Below are positions 6,560 to 10,771 of a stretch of 10,771 nt of DNA, one piece after another. Source of the DNA: a bacterium (GTDB taxonomy: Bacteria; Pseudomonadota; Alphaproteobacteria; Caulobacterales; Hyphomonadaceae); the NCBI GenBank assembly GCA_030824255.1, contig JAVBYB010000446.1, forward strand, positions 1 to 10,771. The letters are read 5' to 3'. The notes below the pieces were generated by a model, which had not been told where the DNA came from, searched no databases, and saw only the letters and a program-made list of their open reading frames with translations. A program made the position numbers and the translations under genes. The stretch's first letter is position 1; each line of letters starts with the position of its first letter.

Positions 6560-9500
6560 CTACGCCTCAGGACGAAGCTGGCCTGTCGCGAGGTTTGCAC
6601 CTTGCTGCCAACGGCGCAATTTGGACAGACATCCTTCCAAATCGTCGCGTACTTCGTAAACCCAAAACCTCTGCACATCGTATCCGAGTTCGAACAGGCG
6701 TTGATTTCGGATTTGATCTCGCCGACAAAGCTCACCATTCCAGTTCCGGTGATACCGTTCCCCATCAATCTCGATGACGAGTGATCGTCCCCGGTGCTCG
6801 AGTAGAAAATCGACAATGTACTTCTCGACGTTTCGCTGAGGTATCAACTTGAAGCCTGCCTCAAACGCGGCGGCATAAAAGACCTTCTCCCAATCCGAGA
6901 CTAGTTCCGGTCGAGCTACAGTTGGATAGTCGACGCCAAGGTCTTTGATGGGACCTTGATCTGCCTGGTCCTGCTCATTCAAAAGCGACCCGGTGTATGC
7001 CGCAAACCGAGAAAGATAGCCGATGTCGGAAGCTGCGCACGCCGCCATATCTCCGACCACGATCAGCTGTGCCCTCGCCCGTGTAATTGCAACGTTGAAG
7101 AGGTTTCCATTCGAGCGCAGGAACGACAGGCCTCCGGGCGTCATGCCGTGGGCAACCGTTGGCGAGAAAATCATCACGTCCCGCTCATCGCCCTGGAATG
7201 TATGGACCGTCTGCGCGATGAAACCTCGCTGGATAAGAGCAGCTGAAAGAACATCGTCCTTGTTGGCTAGCTGGGTGATCGCGTTCGCTTGCGCTCGGAA
7301 TGGCGTCACCACACCGACGCTGCCTGCGTATCCTTTGCCTAATACGAGGTCGCGGAGCGTGTCGACGACGGCCTGCACCTCCGCATTGTTGACGGCCCCT
7401 CCGGTACCCGGGCGGACGGCCTTGCCTTTCACATTCACCCAGCGAATACCTGGCTCGCGCGAGGCTGGCCGGCGCAGTTGATCGTAGCTTGTCGCGACGC
7501 GCAGGCGATCTTCGTAGAACTCGCGGTTCGCAAAATTGATAATGTCAGCATGCGAGCGATGGTGGTCTACAAGACTGACAACCTCATCACCCGCCACCTG
7601 CGTGGCTGCGAGCCCGAACAGGGATTGGTGCGAATAGGCCCAGTGCGGAAATTTCTCCAGCAGCCCATTCTTCTCAAGAAGCGCCTGATCCTGACCGCGT
7701 TTGAGCCCGCTGATATGTGAGAGCTGCTTGGGATCACCGATCACCACAACGGATTTTGCCCGATAGAGCAAAGGTAGGGCCGACGCGATGTCACATTGGC
7801 TTGCTTCGTCAAACACGACGATGTCGAACACTGCGGGCTGAAAAGGTATCCTGCCGCGCGCCGACAGGGAGGTTACCGCCCAGCAGGGAAGCAGGTGCGA
7901 TATCTCTTGAAGGAGCTGCGCGTACTGGGCATAGGCTTGCTTCGAAAGCTGACCTTCGTCACCTGCCTCGGTCACCATACGCAACAGTGCGGTGTATCGG
8001 CCAAGGTTTTGCCGCTCTTGTGCCGACAAGCGGGATGGTTGGAGGCGCAGCCATAGCTTCCAAAGCTGGGTTGAGTGTCGCGCAATCCGGTCTTGAAGAT
8101 CACGCTCTTCCCTGTCGATTGCCTCAAGCGGCCTGACGTTCTGCAACCGCCCAAGTGCCAGAAGGTACGCTCTGGCCTTCTCAAGATGATTCACGAGAGC
8201 CAAAGCGCGATCGACAGCGACCCGCACCGGGGCAATTTCCGAGTCCGTGGTTGGCGCCGTCGGTAGCACGACACCAAGCGAAGCGAATGTCGCACGGCGA
8301 CTTGCCATCGCTGCGCCAAGTGCTCGCATCTTGCGGGATCGACCTAGTGGCCAGAGCAGCCGCGAAAGACCACGCGCCTTTTCGCGGTCGGCTCGGTCCA
8401 GAGCAGATTGAATAAGCACGACGGCTGCTCGGGACTGGTCGGGGTCGATCTCCTGCGCACGACGGAACAATTCTTCGCCCAGCGCTGGCCGCCCCTCCTC
8501 CGCCGTCTGTTCAAGCCGATCCACCTCGTTTCGCAACGTCACCAGCGCGCTTGCTTCGTTTGCAAGACGCTGATGCTCCTGCATGAGAGCCTCGTGACGC
8601 GCCTTAGCCTCGACGTAGTCATCTCGTTCTGTCTTGGTCGTCGTGGCGGCAAGTAGTGCGAGCACAAATTCAGCGAGCCGAGCCTGATATGCTTGCGCTC
8701 CGACTCGCAGCAGAGCGGGCCGCGGACCCAAAGCGTTCACACGAGTCTCGACGACGTCGACCGCCTTGTTGTTTTTGCTCGCGAACAGAACACGCTTCCC
8801 TTGCCACGCCGCATTCACGAGGAGATTCGTGACCACTTGGGATTTGCCGGTGCCCGGCGGTCCCGTGATAATGGTGAGTGGACGGTGAAGCGCCGCGAAG
8901 ACAGCTTCGCGTTGTTCCACATTCATCGGCAGCACTTCAAGGAGAGGCGCGGCGGCAACAGCTGGAGGTTCGGTGGTCGCGGTATTTCCGTCGAGCCATC
9001 GCCCCAGCGCAGTTCCTCCAATCGCCCTATCAGCCGTCGCAAGCTCTCGAAGCTCCTTCTCCAGGCCCTGTGTGTAGGGAGAGCGCTCGGCCATGATGAT
9101 TACGGCGCGATTATAGATCCCGGATTCCTTGAGCGTCGAAATCGGCCGGCGATTGCCGCCCAATGAGGCAGGATCTGTGTCCTCTTTCCACGGCCATTCT
9201 GGCCGTACCGCCTGTAACCGCATCGCCAGCTCATCGAGTTCAGGTCGTTGCTCGCTTCCGCTGATACCGAGCTCCTGTTCCAGCAGAACGATTTCGTTCA
9301 TGAGCATATCGCGCTCTGCCGAGGTGAAGCTCTGGAAGGGGCGCTGGTTCACGATCGGCGAAGAAAAGTCGATGATGAGTTTGACGCCTCCGGCTTCCTG
9401 CTCAATTGGAAACAGCAGGACAGGCTCGACCATCATGCCTTCCCAGTCCGATTTCTTTGAAGTGACGTGCCGCAGTGACGTCGGATAGCCGAGATAGAGA

Positions 9501-9934
9501 CCATACCGGCCACGCTCCGTTCTGAGCCGGCCAAGCATGCGTCTTGCCGCACCCCCGTCATCAATGTCTGACGACGATTTAGGGAGCTCACGAAGTTCGA
9601 CGTAGTCGGGATCGTCGTACTTCGAGGTCAAGAACGTGGAGACGCCGGTATCATCGTAACCAAGGCAAGCCAGATAGTAGCGACACAGGCGAGATAGGTT
9701 GGTGTCAGGTGGAGCTTGATGCTGCGCAGAAGCACCCGAAGGACCGGTGGCCGCTCCGGACACAACTGACCAGCGGTATGCGTTGTCCTGACGTACACGC
9801 TCCTTCAAGGCGCCATACAAACGTTGGTTGATTTCCGTGCGCGTGGAGTTCAGGGCTTTGGCGATTTCGTCGGCCTTCTGCCCGGGCTTTGTCATCAGGT
9901 AGCTCAGGATACTCGCGTCGAGCACGTTCGACAT
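6560..9934 (-). CDS. SF1 helicase with N-terminal winged helix and C-terminal PD-(D/E)XK nuclease, 1124 aa
   Basis: A UPF1/DNA2-like superfamily 1 helicase. Motifs: Walker A G-P-P-G-T-G-K-S at 358-365, motif Ia near 382-393, Walker B V-V-F-D-E-A-S-Q at 706-713, motif III V-I-G-D-P-K-Q-L at 731-738, motif V H-T-F-Q-G-D-E-R-D at 911-919, and motif VI N-V-A-I-T-R-A-R at 947-954. A long, partly coiled-coil insertion (~430-690) separates motifs Ia and II. Residues ~8-57 look like a winged helix. The last ~115 residues are a Vsr/DUF559-like (REase_MTES_1575-type) nuclease, with Glu1015, Asp1042 in I-V-D-F and the E1055-I-D1057 pair before G-E-R-Y-H. The start chosen has GGGGAG 5 bases before ATG; an in-frame ATG 90 bases upstream lacks a ribosome site. 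Helicase-nuclease fusions of this kind occur in anti-phage and anti-plasmid systems. It is probably the first gene of a two-gene unit. Confidence 0.9.
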   Translation of the reverse strand: MSNVLDASILSYLMTKPGQKADEIAKALNSTRTEINQRLYGALKERVRQDNAYRWSVVSGAATGPSGASAQHQAPPDTNLSRLCRYYLACLGYDDTGVSTFLTSKYDDPDYVELRELPKSSSDIDDGGAARRMLGRLRTERGRYGLYLGYPTSLRHVTSKKSDWEGMMVEPVLLFPIEQEAGGVKLIIDFSSPIVNQRPFQSFTSAERDMLMNEIVLLEQELGISGSEQRPELDELAMRLQAVRPEWPWKEDTDPASLGGNRRPISTLKESGIYNRAVIIMAERSPYTQGLEKELRELATADRAIGGTALGRWLDGNTATTEPPAVAAAPLLEVLPMNVEQREAVFAALHRPLTIITGPPGTGKSQVVTNLLVNAAWQGKRVLFASKNNKAVDVVETRVNALGPRPALLRVGAQAYQARLAEFVLALLAATTTKTERDDYVEAKARHEALMQEHQRLANEASALVTLRNEVDRLEQTAEEGRPALGEELFRRAQEIDPDQSRAAVVLIQSALDRADREKARGLSRLLWPLGRSRKMRALGAAMASRRATFASLGVVLPTAPTTDSEIAPVRVAVDRALALVNHLEKARAYLLALGRLQNVRPLEAIDREERDLQDRIARHSTQLWKLWLRLQPSRLSAQERQNLGRYTALLRMVTEAGDEGQLSKQAYAQYAQLLQEISHLLPCWAVTSLSARGRIPFQPAVFDIVVFDEASQCDIASALPLLYRAKSVVVIGDPKQLSHISGLKRGQDQALLEKNGLLEKFPHWAYSHQSLFGLAATQVAGDEVVSLVDHHRSHADIINFANREFYEDRLRVATSYDQLRRPASREPGIRWVNVKGKAVRPGTGGAVNNAEVQAVVDTLRDLVLGKGYAGSVGVVTPFRAQANAITQLANKDDVLSAALIQRGFIAQTVHTFQGDERDVMIFSPTVAHGMTPGGLSFLRSNGNLFNVAITRARAQLIVVGDMAACAASDIGYLSRFAAYTGSLLNEQDQADQGPIKDLGVDYPTVARPELVSDWEKVFYAAAFEAGFKLIPQRNVEKYIVDFLLEHRGRSLVIEIDGERYHRNWNGELCRRDQIRNQRLFELGYDVQRFWVYEVRDDLEGCLSKLRRWQQGANLATGQLRPEA

Positions 9935-9964
9935 GATCGCTCCCCTGTCCGAGCGCTGGGCATC

Positions 9965-9985
9965 TTGCGCAGCCGGACTGCGCAA
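9965..9985. promoter_or_regulatory. 8-5-8 inverted repeat in the helicase gene leader (proximal)
   Basis: TTGCGCAG (9965-9972) and CTGCGCAA (9978-9985) form a perfect 8-bp inverted repeat with a 5-base loop, 31-51 bases upstream of the helicase start codon. It could be a repressor operator or an RNA hairpin in the 5' leader. It has the same 8-5-8 geometry as a second repeat 61 bp further upstream, but a different sequence. Confidence 0.4.
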
Positions 9986-10025
9986 TCCGCCCAAGACAAA
10001 AGTCTGAGGATGATCCCGCCCCACA

Positions 10026-10046
10026 TTGGTCGCCCTCTGCGACCAA
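10026..10046. promoter_or_regulatory. 8-5-8 inverted repeat in the helicase gene leader (distal)
   Basis: TTGGTCGC (10026-10033) and GCGACCAA (10039-10046) form a perfect 8-bp inverted repeat with a 5-base loop. It may be an operator for the defence genes, an attenuator-like hairpin, or a boundary terminator. No T tract directly follows on either strand. Confidence 0.4.
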
Positions 10047-10147
10047 CAAAACCCTCTTCTTCATGCGAGACTTTGTACTCGCGCGCAATTCCAAGGTGCC
10101 CGCGATCGTCGCCATCCACGAAATTGAGACGCTGCTCCGTAGGGCGT

Positions 10148-10182
10148 TTGACTCTAACGACGTTTTGGAACAACTCAAGAAC
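10148..10182 (+). promoter_or_regulatory. SOS promoter of imuA: -35-like TTGACT and LexA box
   Basis: GAAC (10168-10171), seven bases, GAAC (10179-10182) is exactly the reverse complement of the alphaproteobacterial LexA operator GTTC-N7-GTTC. A -35-like TTGACT lies at 10148-10153. Seventeen bases later a poorly conserved -10 position (10171-10176) falls inside the box, so bound LexA would block polymerase. A transcription start near 10183 would give a leader of about 16 bases, just enough for the GGAGG at 10189-10193. The imuA-imuB-dnaE2 cassette is known to be LexA-controlled in alphaproteobacteria, which matches. The box is firm; the -10 is a guess. Confidence 0.75.
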
Positions 10183-10198
10183 CTTGTTGGAGGTCGTA

Positions 10199-10771
10199 GT
10201 GCGGAACGAAGCGCTTTTGCGCCAGCTTCGGGATGATATAGGCCGCATCGGTACGCCTCTGCGTGCCGACGCGGCGACGCGGCGACGCTCCCGTTCGGCG
10301 TTGCCATGATCGACAATGCTCTTCCCCGCCAAGGTCTCTAACTCACCTCGCTGCATGAGATCGCAGGCGGCGCTTCGGGCGCGCTGCATGGCGCCGCGAT
10401 TCTCTTCGCCGTCGGCATCGCTGCACGCACACGCGGACAGATCCTCTGGTGCATCACGCGACCTGACCTGTTTGCGCCAGCTCTCGCGCAAGCTGGCCTT
10501 GATCCTGATCGCATTATCATCGTCGAAGCCGGAGACGAGGCGTCCCTGCTCACCTGCTGGGAGGAAGGTCTTCGACATGGCGGACTTGGCAGCGTTGTTG
10601 GCGAGATCGCCAAGCTGTCGATGACCGCATCTCGCCGCCTGAAGCTTGCTGCGGAAACCTCGGGCACGCTCGCGCTCGCGATCCGTCGCTGGAAACGCGA
10701 CCGTGACACATTCGATTTCGGCCAACCGACGGCGGCGACCACGCGCTGGCGCGTCACCGCCCTTCCCTCTT
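10199..10771 (+). pseudogene. imuA: imuA (SOS mutagenesis accessory protein), broken by an 8-bp duplication and a stop; 3' end outside window
   Basis: ImuA works with ImuB and the error-prone polymerase DnaE2 in damage-induced translesion synthesis. The start is GTG at 10199, with GGAGG 5 bases before it. The first 26 codons read V-R-N-E-A-L-L-R-Q-L-R-D-D-I. At 10267-10288 the unit CGACGCGG occurs 2.75 times in tandem, and the frame shifts there. Removing one 8-base copy gives ...R-A-D-A-A-T-L-P-F-G-V-A-M-I-D-N-A-L-P, the expected ImuA N-terminal sequence. A TAA (10339-10341) then interrupts the frame between G-L and L-T-S-L-H-E-I-A. From 10342 the frame is open to the window edge with strong ImuA signatures: I-L-W-C-I-T-R-P-D-L-F-A-P-A-L, E-E-G-L-R-H-G-G-L-G, L-S-M-T-A-S-R-R-L, and D-F-G-Q-P-T-A-A-T-T-R-W-R. 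No good internal start follows the stop. Identity is confident, and loss of function is very likely unless the lesions are sequencing errors. Confidence 0.87.

Noticed and set aside
1145..9934. Numerous plus-strand frames of 60-175 codons inside the large minus-strand genes.
   Set aside because: They are shadows of real coding sequence in high-G+C DNA, with arginine- and serine-rich translations and no domain signatures.
9935..10024. Helicase start at the upstream in-frame ATG (10024), adding 30 residues.
   Set aside because: It has no Shine-Dalgarno and the added residues are unlike the rest of the protein. The ATG at 9932-9934 has GGGGAG at good spacing.
10063..10224. Plus-strand 53-codon frame beginning MRDFVLARNSK, which could be a small gene ahead of imuA.
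   Set aside because: There is no ribosome site at its ATG, it contains the LexA box and it overlaps the well-supported imuA start. It is probably chance.
9904..10725. 273-codon minus-strand frame (and an overlapping 203-codon frame at 9705-10316).
   Set aside because: Antisense to imuA and to the helicase start. The plus-strand frame carries unmistakable ImuA sequence, so these are shadow frames.

Overview
The window looks like part of a large plasmid or other accessory replicon of an alphaproteobacterium, most likely in the Rhizobiales/Hyphomicrobiales or a related order. Four things point there: high G+C coding sequence; a long orphan ParB-like protein of the type common on plasmids and integrative elements in that class; an imuA-type SOS mutagenesis gene; and a LexA operator of the alphaproteobacterial direct-repeat form (GTTC-N7-GTTC, read here as GAAC-N7-GAAC). 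No tRNA, rRNA, CRISPR array, transposase or integrase is visible.

Layout. (1) 2-514, + strand: the 3' part of an SRAP-family (YedK/HMCES-type) gene, closed by a perfect 11-bp stem at 522-551. (2) 562-1094, - strand: two small genes, a 78-aa unknown and a 41-aa single-pass membrane protein too short for routine gene calling, with a good sigma70-like promoter at 1067-1094. (3) 1145-3082, - strand: the ParB-like protein, with a stem-loop behind it. (4) 3083-3361: a very G+C-rich non-coding stretch holding two adjacent 30-bp composite palindromes. (5) 3362-9934, - strand: two large genes in tandem. The upstream one is a winged-helix / SF1 helicase / PD-(D/E)XK nuclease fusion of 1124 aa. The downstream one is a PD-(D/E)XK nuclease / STAND-type ATPase / helical-repeat protein of 1035 aa. 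(6) 9935-10198: the divergent intergenic region, with two 8-5-8 inverted repeats and a LexA box. (7) 10199-10771, + strand: imuA, running off the right edge and broken twice.

How the pieces fit. SRAP and imuA both belong to the SOS / DNA-damage tolerance repertoire, and with the ParB-like gene they look like plasmid backbone. The two large genes between parB and imuA are more A+T-rich, at least in the downstream one, and carry two nuclease domains and two NTPase motors. They are best read as an inserted defence module, or two adjacent defence genes, against phages or foreign DNA. I do not recognise the pair as a named system.

The clearest sequence-level discoveries are these. imuA carries an 8-bp tandem duplication that shifts its frame, and deleting one copy in silico restores the ImuA protein. 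It also has an in-frame TAA 57 bp further on, while its LexA box, promoter-like elements and ribosome binding site look intact. The twin 30-bp dyads upstream of the ParB-like gene are a candidate operator or partition site.
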